Of a DNA stretch of 64,000 nucleotides, positions 1 to 8,664 are shown piece after piece. This DNA comes from Thermodesulfobacteriota bacterium. GTDB taxonomy: Bacteria > Desulfobacterota > GWC2-55-46. The translations under genes and the position numbers were made by a program. The notes under the pieces were generated by a model. The model was not told where the DNA came from. It did no database searches and saw only the letters and a program-made list of their open reading frames with translations. Numbering within the stretch: position 1 is the first letter of the stretch; every line of letters begins with the position of its first letter. The stretch spans positions 2,380,819-2,444,818 of the forward strand of contig CP129479.1 of assembly GCA_030583865.1 (NCBI GenBank), read 5' to 3'.

Positions 1-244
1 TGATGTAGGTGATGGCGACCCCCCAGTCCGAGCCGTCGCCCATTGTGTCCTTCACCTCCTGCCCTGTCTCCGGGGAGATGATTATGCCGACCTCCTTTAT
101 GCCCGCCCTGGCGATATTATCGAGCACATAGGCGAGTATGGGGCGGTTGGCTATGGGGACGAGCTGCTTCGCGCCCGTATGCGTAAGGGGCCGGAGCCTC
201 GTGCCTTTGCCGCCGCTTAGGACAAGGGCCTTCATCTCGGACAT
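1..244 (-). CDS. rmlA: Glucose-1-phosphate thymidylyltransferase (long form), N-terminal part
   Basis: This is the N-terminal 81 codons of a sugar nucleotidyltransferase; the rest lies beyond the left edge. The protein starts [20 protein letters not shown], the nucleotide-binding signature, followed by [11 protein letters not shown], typical of the long-form RmlA/StrD group that makes dTDP-glucose from glucose-1-phosphate. The ATG at 244 is chosen because GGAGG lies 10 bases upstream; the ATG at 235 (MKAL) is the alternative. It lies downstream of fcl in the same direction, which suggests one nucleotide-sugar operon. Exact sugar specificity cannot be read from this fragment; another NDP-sugar pyrophosphorylase is possible. 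Confidence 0.85.
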   Translation of the reverse strand, partial: MSEMKALVLSGGKGTRLRPLTHTGAKQLVPIANRPILAYVLDNIARAGIKEVGIIISPETGQEVKDTMGDGSDWGVAITYI

Positions 245-278
245 GACTCGGTATCCTCCTCTTCGTCTTGTTTCTTCC

Positions 279-1259
<981 letters not shown>

Positions 1260-1277
1260 TCAATTCCTTGCTGTGGC

Positions 1278-1358
1278 AAATTCCTCCTTTTCTAAAGGGG
1301 GAGAGGGGGATTATCAAGATAATCTCCCCCGCCCCCTCTTTATTAAAGAGGGGTTATC
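1278..1358. repeat. REP-like double-hairpin element, family R2, copy 1
   Basis: A run of imperfect inverted repeats: CCTCCTTTTCTAAAGGGGGA forms one hairpin and CCCCCTCTTTATTAAAGAGGGG another, with GGGGGATTA / TAATCTCCCC pairing between them. The same architecture recurs at about 2830, 9444, 10700 and 31304, always between genes. It fills most of the 145-bp gap between fcl and the upstream regulator and could end or attenuate transcription. Confidence 0.8.
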
Positions 1359-1365
1359 AAAAAAC

Positions 1366-2001
1366 TCACGCTGCCGGGCCTTCTATCTTCTTGAGCCATC
1401 CGCCTGAGCTTATGGAGAGGACCTTCTTCTCATCGACCCCGGCGCGGACAAGCCCCTTCCGCAGGGCCTCGTCGTCCTTGAAATTCGTTATCACCACCAC
1501 ATCAAAGGGAATGCTCTTTATGTCCGCAACGGCCCTGACCTCGTGGCCGAGGAACCTCTGCTTGGCGGGTTCGGAGTCCACGATGCCGGTAAGCTCAAGG
1601 TCGGTATCCTTCAAGGAAAGGTAAGCTATCTCTGTCACCTCGTCAACCCCGGAGAACGCGACCCTCTTTACGCCCGAGGCCGCTAGCCTGGTGAAAAGGG
1701 CGCTAAAGTCCCTACGGGCCACCCTGTAGAGCGCCGTGAAGTTCTGCAGGTGGCGGTATGTGAGGCGGGTCTTCTCCGCGAAGCCGTGAGGCGTGAGGTA
1801 ATATGCGTATCTTTTCCGGGGTATGGTGGATATGGTTATGTAGCCCTTGGCGGCAAGGTTCTTGAGGTATGAGTTTATGAGGCCGAGCGCGACCCCGAGC
1901 TTCCGGCTAAGGTCACGCTGGGTAAGCTCGTGGTTCCTGGATATCTCGTCAAGGAGCTGTAGCGAGCGGTAGTCGTCTGTCTGCTCGTCCTTGTTGTTCA
2001 T
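1366..2001 (-). CDS. Winged-helix regulator of an exopolysaccharide locus (MarR_EPS-like)
   Basis: A 211-aa protein with an N-terminal winged helix-turn-helix at about residues 12-60 (LTQRDLSRKLGVALGLINSYLKNL then a basic wing KRYAYYLTP) and a C-terminal Rossmann-like region (KRVAFSGVDEV ... DVVVITNF) that may bind a nucleotide sugar or CoA-type ligand. The N-terminus resembles the EPS-associated MarR regulators found at the head of exopolysaccharide clusters, which fits fcl and the nucleotidyltransferase downstream. Start ATG 1999-2001 (MNNKDEQ) is chosen over upstream codons because the promoter -10 box lies only 6 bases before it. A perfect palindrome covers this start, so self-regulation is likely. 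A decayed duplicate of the gene's 5' part lies at 3841-4000. Confidence 0.8.
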   Translation of the reverse strand: MNNKDEQTDDYRSLQLLDEISRNHELTQRDLSRKLGVALGLINSYLKNLAAKGYITISTIPRKRYAYYLTPHGFAEKTRLTYRHLQNFTALYRVARRDFSALFTRLAASGVKRVAFSGVDEVTEIAYLSLKDTDLELTGIVDSEPAKQRFLGHEVRAVADIKSIPFDVVVITNFKDDEALRKGLVRAGVDEKKVLSISSGGWLKKIEGPAA

Positions 2002-2037
2002 GAAATGAACATACCATAGGAAAGCTGGTGCAGTCAA
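1996..2037 (-). promoter_or_regulatory. Promoter plus palindromic operator of the winged-helix gene
   Basis: On the minus strand: -35 TTGACT (2032-2037), an 18-base spacer, -10 TATGTT (2008-2013), then ATG at 1999-2001. The perfect inverted repeat GTTCAT-N3-ATGAAC (1996-2010) overlaps both the -10 box and the start codon. The predicted transcription start would fall on or next to the ATG and no Shine-Dalgarno is visible, so the message may be leaderless. The arrangement suggests autorepression; this is inferred from position only. Confidence 0.6.
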
Positions 2038-2060
2038 GGGGGAGGGGGGCTAGTCGGGGG

Positions 2061-2687
2061 TTATATTTCTACAAACTGATTCCCTATAAACTGACACACA
2101 ATGGGCGCAGAATCAGCCTTCCATTCACTGGGATGCGGAAGAAAGGCTGCATAAATATTTCCTCTACATGCTCCGGCAGGTTTCGCGAGGGTTTTCATGA
2201 ATTTTTTGCACATGACACTATCTTTCGCTTTACTGTTATTTTTTACCAATGACCCAACAAACAACTTATTATCTGCCGAGCCCAGAACAAGTTTATTAAA
2301 ATCAATGATCGCCTGTTTACTATCTCTGGCAAACTCGGATTCAACCTGCCAATATACTCTTGTAATATAGCTGAGCTTCACCTTTTTTTGTTTCGGTGCT
2401 TTAGATTTTGAAACGCTGCAAACAGCAATGTCATGCAATAACTCATTTAGTCCGAAGCTGCATCTATTCTTTCTACACCCTCTTGAAAAAACAATAATTT
2501 TTTCAGACTTATGCTTTTTATATCTTTTATATTCATTATCAAAGTTCTCGGCCAGCATCTCGACGAAGTTCTTCGAACGCTGCCTATTACGGTCACCTTC
2601 AGTCGAAGCAATTATCTGAGGTTTCGCTCCATTAGACGCATCATAAGCTTTCTTATAACTTTTTATTATTATATTTTTGATATCCAT
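2061..2687 (-). CDS. Unrecognised AT-rich protein, possible PD-(D/E)XK-like fold
   Basis: I do not recognise this 208-aa protein. Start MDIKNIII (2687) is preferred over the ORF's upstream extension, which runs into repeat DNA. The N-terminus is Lys-rich; the middle has FGLNELLHDIAV and later VYWQVESEFARDSKQAIIDFNKL, an acidic pattern (ELL-D-I ... Q-x-E-x-E-F) that could be a nuclease-like core, but no family can be named. It has several Cys (CRKNRC) and no signal peptide or membrane segment. Base composition is clearly more AT-rich than the GC-rich neighbours, which points to acquired DNA. It lies between the regulator and its duplicated remnant. Confidence 0.6.
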   Translation of the reverse strand: MDIKNIIIKSYKKAYDASNGAKPQIIASTEGDRNRQRSKNFVEMLAENFDNEYKRYKKHKSEKIIVFSRGCRKNRCSFGLNELLHDIAVCSVSKSKAPKQKKVKLSYITRVYWQVESEFARDSKQAIIDFNKLVLGSADNKLFVGSLVKNNSKAKDSVMCKKFMKTLAKPAGACRGNIYAAFLPHPSEWKADSAPIVCQFIGNQFVEI

Positions 2688-2829
2688 TTTGACTGTTTTC
2701 CTCCATAGCTGCTTTGGCCAAAATAATTCAATAAGGTAACTGGGTCGTAGCAAAAAAAAGGTGTTTTATTGCCTATGACCTGCGGCGATATGCTTTCATG
2801 ACATGAATTCCGAGACCTGAGGATACGGA

Positions 2830-2914
2830 TCTTCCCCCTTTGAAAAAGGGGGATAAGAGGGGGATTTTTCGAATGTTTTAATCCCCCCTCGCCCCCCTTT
2901 GGAAAGGGGGAAGT
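2830..2914. repeat. REP-like element, family R2, copy 2
   Basis: Two short hairpins (CTTCCCCCTTTGAAAAAGGGGG and CCCCCCTTTGGAAAGGGGG) flank GGGGGATTTT / TTAATCCCCCC, the same plan as the copy at 1278. It lies between the unrecognised gene and a partial copy of the palindromic R1 element. Confidence 0.75.
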
Positions 2915-2924
2915 TAACGGGACA

Positions 2925-3011
2925 GCAATGAGCGTATATGTCAATATGTGAGCATCTTTATTCCCTAACTACCCAGAGTCTTCGGAAAAGATCAATTTTT
3001 GGAACTTGCCT
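2925..3011 (+). repeat. Palindromic element R1, right half only
   Basis: The segment GTATATGTCAATATGTGAGC ... TTTATTCC ... GAAAAGATCAATTTTT ... CTTGCCT matches the right half of the R1 family (compare 62800-62882). The left half is not recognisable here, probably lost or replaced next to the R2 copy. Its end abuts the stop codon of the minus-strand lipoprotein gene. Confidence 0.65.
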
Positions 3012-3691
3012 TATCTCAAGGGCGAACGGACTATGAATCTGATATCAGAGTGCGTGGCCTCAAGCACCTCAATCTTCATGTTCTTGAAGCCGATGGTCCT
3101 CGATTCAGAAAGATTGTAGGAGAGGTCCTGGTAAAAGGCGGGCCTCGTGAAATCGTCCCGGTACTCCCTGTAGGAGAGCCTTATCGTGTCCTGTGATTTG
3201 CCGTCATAGACGATCTCGGCCTTGAAAGACCCCTTCTGGTAGATCCTCCCCGGTTTGAACGGCGTGCCCGACAGGTTCCAGTCGCGCACAAATCCGAGCA
3301 CGCATTCCGCGTCGCCATAGACCTGGTTCATCTCGTTAACGGCGAGGCAGTAGTTCCAGCTGCCCTTTTGGGAGATGATCTTATTCGGCTCTCTGTAAAG
3401 CGTCGCCCCGCTCGTCAATTTTCCGTAGGCCCTGAAACCGGCTCCGGCGGGAATGATTGGGTATGGTGGGGCGCCCATCTGGGCGGGCGGCTGGAAGTCT
3501 TCTGTCGCGACTATGCCCTCATAAAAGGTGGCGTCCTCCTCTACTATCATGGGGTTGCCGACCACGGCCTCCTGGATTTCATTGATCTGAAAAGAGGTAA
3601 AGCTCGCATGCTCCACGGGATTGGAAACCATCGAGACCGCGGCACACCCGGAAATAAAAACAATGGACAGCAAGGCCAGTATCCGCTTCAT
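3011..3691 (-). CDS. Lipoprotein of unknown function
   Basis: A 226-aa protein with a clear lipoprotein signal: MKRILALLSIVFISGC, lipobox ISGC, modified Cys at 16. The ATG at 3691 is preceded by GGAGGAGG at good spacing, which rules out the longer upstream reading. The mature part is mixed alpha/beta with many aromatic residues (GSWNYCLAVNEMNQVYGDAE around the middle) and two Cys that could form a disulfide. No conserved domain is recognised. It would be anchored to the inner or outer membrane. GC content is like the host rather than the AT-rich island on each side. Its stop codon overlaps the end of an R1 repeat. Confidence 0.8.
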   Translation of the reverse strand: MKRILALLSIVFISGCAAVSMVSNPVEHASFTSFQINEIQEAVVGNPMIVEEDATFYEGIVATEDFQPPAQMGAPPYPIIPAGAGFRAYGKLTSGATLYREPNKIISQKGSWNYCLAVNEMNQVYGDAECVLGFVRDWNLSGTPFKPGRIYQKGSFKAEIVYDGKSQDTIRLSYREYRDDFTRPAFYQDLSYNLSESRTIGFKNMKIEVLEATHSDIRFIVRSPLR

Positions 3692-4128
3692 GCCTCCTCC
3701 GCGATTCCGTGATGCCGGTTCCTGTAAACCGGGCTTTGGTTGCATGCGAGACGACGCACGATTGAGGGTGCAAAAGACCGGAAGCAAAAAATATGAATAG
3801 CTCACAAGAAACTATATAGCCGTAACCAGACCTGGATGAATGCGGTAAATGAGACGCGTCTTATCGCCGTGAGGCGTATGATTACAGGCCTATCTTTTCA
3901 AGGGAATGGTGGATATGATTATCGAGCGGTAGTCGCCTGCCTGCTCGTCATTATTGTTCACGAAATGAACATACCATAGGAAAGCTGGTGCGGTCAAGGG
4001 CCTCTTTTGAAACGTTTCCATAACATAAACAAAGAACAACCTTGAAAAAAATTCTAATTAATGTTAAAAAATTTATATTCAAAAAGTTGCATATCGCACT
4101 TTTTAATTTGCAAGCAGAATGAGGCAAT
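3692..4128. other. Gene-free 437 bp holding a decayed regulator duplicate
   Basis: The left part (about 3692-3840) has no recognisable feature. From 3841 to 4000 it holds the remnant of the winged-helix gene with its promoter and operator, described separately. The last 128 bases are very AT-rich and presumably contain the kinase promoter: TTGAAA near 4041 followed by AT-rich sequence is a weak candidate only. Confidence 0.6.
3841..4000 (-). pseudogene. Remnant of a second winged-helix regulator gene with promoter/operator
   Basis: This stretch aligns with 1752-1840 and then 1964-2040 of the intact regulator locus; about 120 bases are missing in between. The matching part includes the 5' end of the gene, the operator (GTTCACGAAATGAAC at 3956-3970, one base off the perfect palindrome), the -10 box (3968-3973) and -35 TTGACC (3992-3997). 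The start codon reads GTG. Similarity stops sharply at 2040 and at 4000, just where AT-rich DNA begins in both places. It cannot encode a working protein but may still bind the regulator. Confidence 0.75.
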
Positions 4129-5021
4129 ATGCCACCGTCAATTGAAAAAATTTCGAGCCATTTCGAACAACTCACGGAAATCGAGTTAATTGATAGCGGA
4201 GGTTTTAAGGTTGTCTACAAAGCGCGAATTGAAGGAAAAATAGAAGCTTTGAAACTTGTTAAGATACCCAAGTCCGCTGGAATAAATCCCGAAGAAGCAG
4301 AAAGTTTTAGACAGGAACAAATTAGAAGAATTTCACGAGAATTAAATGTCCTTGCAAAATGCTCAACTCCTGAAATAGTAAGGCTTGGCAAATTAAAGCC
4401 GACGCCTATAACTATTGATGAAGAAGACTATATATTTTATTCAGAAGAATTCCTCGATGGAAAATCATTACGGAAATCTATCTTCGTAAAAGAGCACCCA
4501 GCTGAACCCGAGCTCAAAATTTTACTATAAATCTTTTAAAAGCAATAGATTCATTATGGGCCTTAGGGATCGTTCATCGAGATATTAAGCCCGAAAACGT
4601 GATAAAACTGGATACTCCCGAACGCCCTTTTGTTCTGATTGATCTAGGTATTGCTTTTTCTGTTATAGATACTCCCCTTACAGTCAATCCCTATCAAATC
4701 CCTGGAACAGCTCGCTATATAGCACCTGAAATGTTAAAGTTTAGTTTCCGTAAATCGCTCGACTATAGAAGCGATTTATATACAGCCGGTTTAACTGTAT
4801 ACGAATATGCATCAGGCATTTATCCATTTGCTCAGATAGGAGATGATCTTTATAAGACATTTTACAGAATAGAAAAAGAAAAAGCTGCTCCTCTTAAAGC
4901 ACATCGACCTGATTTATCCGATTCCTTTGTTTTAATAATTGAGCAATTACTTAGAAAAAAACCTGTCTTAAGGCCTTCAAATATTGAGGGCTTAATTAGG
5001 CAATTGGAGGCTGGCACATGA
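4129..5021 (+). pseudogene. Ser/Thr protein kinase, frameshifted
   Basis: A Hanks-type kinase of about 297 codons broken by a frame change near 4510-4530. The first frame (4129-4530) carries the Gly loop (DSGGFKVVYKA) and the ATP-binding Lys (EALKLVKI). The second frame, readable from about 4521 to 5021, carries HRDIKPEN (catalytic Asp), DLG in place of DFG, GTARYIAPE and SDLYTAGLTVYE. All catalytic motifs are therefore intact apart from the shift, which lies near the run AAAATTTT. No membrane segment or sensor domain follows the kinase core, so it is a minimal soluble kinase. The end overlaps the next gene by ATGA. It is AT-rich and likely acquired. A recent mutation, an assembly error or a programmed shift are all possible. 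Confidence 0.8.
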
Positions 5022-6068
5022 AGCTATACGCACAACATGGGTATGGAGAAGGTGATAAAATATCTCTAGGTCTAAGTAATAATGTACTTTCTGGAGTTAT
5101 TTACGGAGGAAAAGATGTGTCACCTGTTAATCTAAGAGGGAAATTGGCAGACATAGCTGAAACATATCCAAGTGCAGGTCGGCTATTTGATTCTCAATTT
5201 TATGTAAACTTATATACATCTGAGCCCAACATCAAGCTTGGGAATCTTGAGGATTATCCTTATTACAATCCATTACGGCGCAGTCAACTTGAAGATAGTG
5301 CATTTGTGTCTGAACAAATACGTAGAGTTTTAGAATTTCAAATTTCTTTGCCTGTTAGCCACATTATAGCGCCTAATATATTCATTTCTAATTCCTTTGA
5401 TTCTATAGAATCTGTAATATCAAAAAATTTCATACGTAAGAGTATGGAAATTTATAAAAGTTTTGGAGATACTAGGCCTTTACTATCTACCCTCGCTGTT
5501 TCAAAAGATGCTTTGATCTTGGATGCTTCTTAATTATGCCTTGAAAAGCAATGACTTTTTAATTGTAAACGGATATTCTGATATTATTTCTCCTTTCCTC
5601 GGTGCAGTTGGTGGAGACATAGGATGCACTGGTTGGTGGTCTAACCTCAGACAATTCTCAATAGAAAGATGGTTGCCTGAAGCAACTGGAGGAAGACAGC
5701 CCGTACCTCGATATCTGGTAATCAAGCTTCTTAATAGAATTACTTTCGATGAATTAAACAGATTGAGCAGATTCTTACCTGAAATAGTGAATGGACTGGG
5801 AACGGATAGTGGGTATACTGCTGCTCACCCCACCCGAGTTGAAGAGATACTTCAATCCTGGGATGCCCTAAATACTTTATTGAGTACTCTTACATCCAAT
5901 GATCTGAATACAAATTTAAAAAAATGTATAGAATTAATCAATGGGGCGGAAGGATTATATGGGGCCATTTCGACATTTAGTGCAACTCTTGATTCGAAAT
6001 CAGGAAATTATCATTTAGACCCGCTTAAAGATGGCATAGCTCTATTTAGACAGAAAGCAGAGATTTGA
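5018..6068 (+). pseudogene. Unrecognised partner of the kinase, frameshifted
   Basis: I cannot name this protein. Frame one (5018-5533) begins MKLYAQHGYGEGDKI and contains SGVIYGGKDVSP and HIIAPNIFIS; frame two (from 5517 to 6068) contains NGYSDIISPF, TGWWSNLRQF and a helical C-terminus. The alternating beta-alpha pattern suggests an enzyme fold, perhaps a TIM barrel, but that is a guess. The frames join around 5514-5533, and a TGA closes frame two immediately upstream, so at least one base was lost or gained; a larger deletion there is possible. It is translationally coupled to the kinase (ATGA at 5018), so the two probably act together. Its 3' end overlaps the convergent nuclease gene by 23 bp. 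Confidence 0.65.
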
Positions 6069-6567
6069 AATTTTCAATAAAAAGAGCTCTAGCCTTTTCA
6101 TTTGCAACTTTGCTTAAAGGCAATTCTTGTTTGGGCTCATAAAAAGTATGAATAATTTTTCTGCTGGCATCAAAAGCAATCAAGCCAATATTTAAAATTT
6201 GAAATAATTTTAAATATTGACTAGCCTTTTCTGCCTCATTAAAAGGAAGCACCACGGATACCAAATCCGAATAATACTTATAACGATAAGCTTGAGAGAG
6301 TGCCTTACGCCATCCTTTTAATTTCATCTCAAAAGCATATAAAAATGTATCGTTTCGATTTTGACGCACTGCTACCATATCCGCTATTCCAAATCCAGGA
6401 ATATACATTTCCCTCACAAGCTCAAAGACCTGATTTTTCCTAAGTTTCTTATTAACTTCAACACGAAAAGCTCTCCCAAAGGCAAGCACAAAATCAGACT
6501 CCTTACGCTTTCTGCCGTTTGGTAAATTCTTTCGTGGATGCTTGCTATAAGAAGTTATATATTTCAT
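6046..6567 (-). CDS. PD-(D/E)XK superfamily nuclease-like protein
   Basis: A 173-aa AT-rich gene read towards the kinase pair. The motif order fits a PD-(D/E)XK nuclease core: GFGIADMVA with Asp63, AFEMKLKGW with Glu80 and Lys82, then QAYRYKYYSD (Gln92 and Tyr94) as the usual helix after the active site. The N-terminus is basic (HPRKNLPNGRKRKESD), suitable for nucleic acid contact. The ATG at 6567 (MKYITS) is preferred to an upstream extension. There is no separate DNA-recognition domain. In context it could be a nuclease effector of a defence-like module, but a role in restriction or repair is equally open. Confidence 0.65.
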   Translation of the reverse strand: MKYITSYSKHPRKNLPNGRKRKESDFVLAFGRAFRVEVNKKLRKNQVFELVREMYIPGFGIADMVAVRQNRNDTFLYAFEMKLKGWRKALSQAYRYKYYSDLVSVVLPFNEAEKASQYLKLFQILNIGLIAFDASRKIIHTFYEPKQELPLSKVANEKARALFIENFKSLLSV

Positions 6568-6688
6568 GCTCTTATTATATCGCAAATTGCAGACTACTTT
6601 AACGATAAAGTTCAAAATGTCAATAAGTTTTTTGTTTTAGTCAATCATTGTCCTCGTCTCGCTTAATCCTGTGTATTATCCATTTTCA

Positions 6689-7477
6689 TCATCTCCGTTC
6701 CCCAAGCACCTCCCTTAGAAAATCCTTCATCGCCTCCCAGGAGCGTTTGTCAGCCTTTTCGTTATAGGCAAGGCCGTCCGAGGGGTCCGTGTCGTTATTC
6801 GGGTTTGAGAAGCCGTGCACCGCGCCGCCGTAGCTTGTGAAGACCCAGTCCACTCCTGCCTTACGCATCTCTTCCTTGAAGGCGCGCACATCCTCGGGCT
6901 TTACATGCGGGTCTTCCGCGCCGTGCAGCACCAGGACGCTCCCCTTTATGTCGCCGGGCCTGGCCGGGTTTTTCGTGGCGAGGCTCCCATGAAAAGAAAC
7001 TGTGCCGGAGACGGGCGCGCCGCTTCTCGCAAGCTCAAGGGCCGCTCCGCCGCCGAAGCAATACCCGATGGCAGCTATGCGCGAAGTGTCCGCGAGCTCG
7101 ACTTCCCTCAAGGCCTCAAGCCCGGCAATCGCGCGGGAGCGCATGAGGGCGTTATCGGCCCGTAGCTTCCCGGCGGCCTCCCCGGCCGCCCTGGGGTCGG
7201 TCGGGCGCACTCCTTTCCCGTACATATCCGGCGCGAAGGCCACATAGCCGAGCCTCGCGAGCTCGTCCGCGCGCCCTCTAATATAATCGTTTATCCCCCA
7301 CCACTCGTGAAAGACAAGCACGCCCGGCCTCGGGCCGCTCACCTCGTCGTCGTATACGAGATATCCCTCAAGGACGGTATCATTGGAATTGTATTCGATC
7401 GTCTCGCCGACTATCTTCGCGTGCGCGTTCACGGAAAAGAGAAGCAGGACTGCCGCAGCCGCAATAAGGCTCTTCAT
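6689..7477 (-). CDS. Dienelactone hydrolase family protein, secreted
   Basis: A 262-aa alpha/beta hydrolase with an N-terminal signal peptide (MKSLIAAAAVLLLFSVNAHA, cleavage after AHA at 20). The dienelactone hydrolase triad is visible: nucleophile Cys140 in GYCFGG, Asp189 in GAEDPH and His221 in AVHGF. HEWWG near residue 57 is also typical of the family. Export suggests a periplasmic hydrolase with an unknown ester or lactone substrate. It stands alone on the minus strand after the AT-rich island and has host-like base composition. ATG 7477 follows AAGGAGG at the expected distance. Confidence 0.88.
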   Translation of the reverse strand: MKSLIAAAAVLLLFSVNAHAKIVGETIEYNSNDTVLEGYLVYDDEVSGPRPGVLVFHEWWGINDYIRGRADELARLGYVAFAPDMYGKGVRPTDPRAAGEAAGKLRADNALMRSRAIAGLEALREVELADTSRIAAIGYCFGGGAALELARSGAPVSGTVSFHGSLATKNPARPGDIKGSVLVLHGAEDPHVKPEDVRAFKEEMRKAGVDWVFTSYGGAVHGFSNPNNDTDPSDGLAYNEKADKRSWEAMKDFLREVLGERR

Positions 7478-7683
7478 CGTGACCTCCTTGAAGGCCGCCC
7501 TTCAGGCAAACAGGGCCGGGAGTTTTTTGGCATCGGGCATTCAGACTTCTCGCCTGTTCATAAGGAGTATACAGTATTTTTTGAAAGTGGAGGGGCCTGG
7601 TGCGAGCAAGAAAGGGGTTACCATTAATCGAGTATCGCGGGTCCGAGAAGCTTCGACCAAGATGACAATTTAATCAGGTCAAC
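7478..7683. other. Gap with no recognised feature
   Basis: About 200 bases between the dienelactone hydrolase start and the end of the broken membrane protein gene. I see no tRNA, clear promoter or repeat copy apart from the Shine-Dalgarno of the hydrolase gene at its left edge. Confidence 0.5.
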
Positions 7684-8363
7684 TTAACTTCGAACCACGC
7701 CATTCCGTGAGACATTACCAGGAGTTCCCATTGTATTGTAGTCCCTGAAATAAACCGCCAATGCCCGGAGGATGACCAGAGGGATACCCAGCTCCAAGGA
7801 TTCTTCGAGATAGGTGAAATACTCCGCGCGGGCATCCGGCAGATATACTCCCAGAGACCTGAGCTTCCGCTGGAACCCATCGAGGGTTTTCGCCAGGGCT
7901 GCCAGCAGAAAACCAGCTATGGACAATATGTAAAGCCTGCGATAAATGGCAAAGTCCTGCCTGAAACGGAACAGGTGTTGCCGCAGGATCGTCACGGCAA
8001 TCCACGCCAGCATCATAAGCACCAGACCCCCCAACAACTTTTCCCCTAACGGAGCATGCCCTGTATAAAGCTCGAGCTTCAGCAAGCCGACTGATGTGAA
8101 TCTTCTATTGAAATCCAACTCTCTCAACGCGCAAAAAACAAACAGAACAATAAAGTAAACCGGGTACGGACGAACCGAGTACCCCCTTTGAGAACGGCGT
8201 AAGCCATTGCCAGGCCGTATCCCAGCGCCGACAAGCTCTCGATCAAATTATGTTCCTCGAATAATGCGGCAGAGCCAGGCAGGAGGTAAGGCAGAAACGA
8301 AACTCCAAAAAGGGTCAGCACCAAGAAGAAACAGAACAGGATATCCCTCGCGTTGCATGGCAA
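7684..8363 (-). pseudogene. Integral membrane protein of unknown function, frameshifted
   Basis: Two minus-strand frames form one membrane protein. The N-terminal part (8124-8363) gives two hydrophobic segments ending LLFCLFFAR-stop; the C-terminal part (7684 to about 8127) continues RELDFNRRFTSVGLLK, then VLMMLAWIAVTIL and a further membrane segment. The join reads FFA-R-ELDF, as expected for a single transmembrane protein, so a one-base change near the T-run at about 8139-8144 is the likely cause. I know no function for this family. The C-terminal ORF has only a TTG as a possible start, with no good ribosome site, which supports a broken single gene rather than two. Confidence 0.65.
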
Positions 8364-8471
8364 TAAACAGCCTCCGCGCGTGGAGGTTCACCGCTGACAA
8401 AGACAATTCAGGCCGTTGAAGTGCTTCAGAGGCTATAACCGGGACATCGATTATACAAAAGTATACCGTAC

Positions 8472-8519
8472 AAAAAGAAAAAGGGGTTGCAGGACCATGA
8501 AAAATCCCGTAACCCCTTC
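8472..8519 (-). terminator. Terminator downstream of the tRNA pair
   Basis: On the minus strand AAGGGGTTACGGG pairs with CCTGCAACCCCTT, followed by TTTCTTTTT. It lies 5 bases beyond the encoded CCA of tRNA-Lys, so it most likely ends the tRNA transcript. Confidence 0.75.
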
Positions 8520-8523
8520 AACT

Positions 8524-8599
<76 letters not shown>

Positions 8600-8664
8600 A
8601 AGAAGAAATCTATTTGAAAGTCAGCGCCTGTACTGCGTTTTTCCTTCCCGGCCCGCCCTGAATC

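Noticed and set aside
7674-7713. Minus-strand reading ending HGMAWFEVKLT that recalls the dodecin GLAWFEV motif
   Set aside because: It is only about ten residues in a frame that otherwise overlaps the membrane protein; no dodecin N-terminus precedes it. Chance is more likely.
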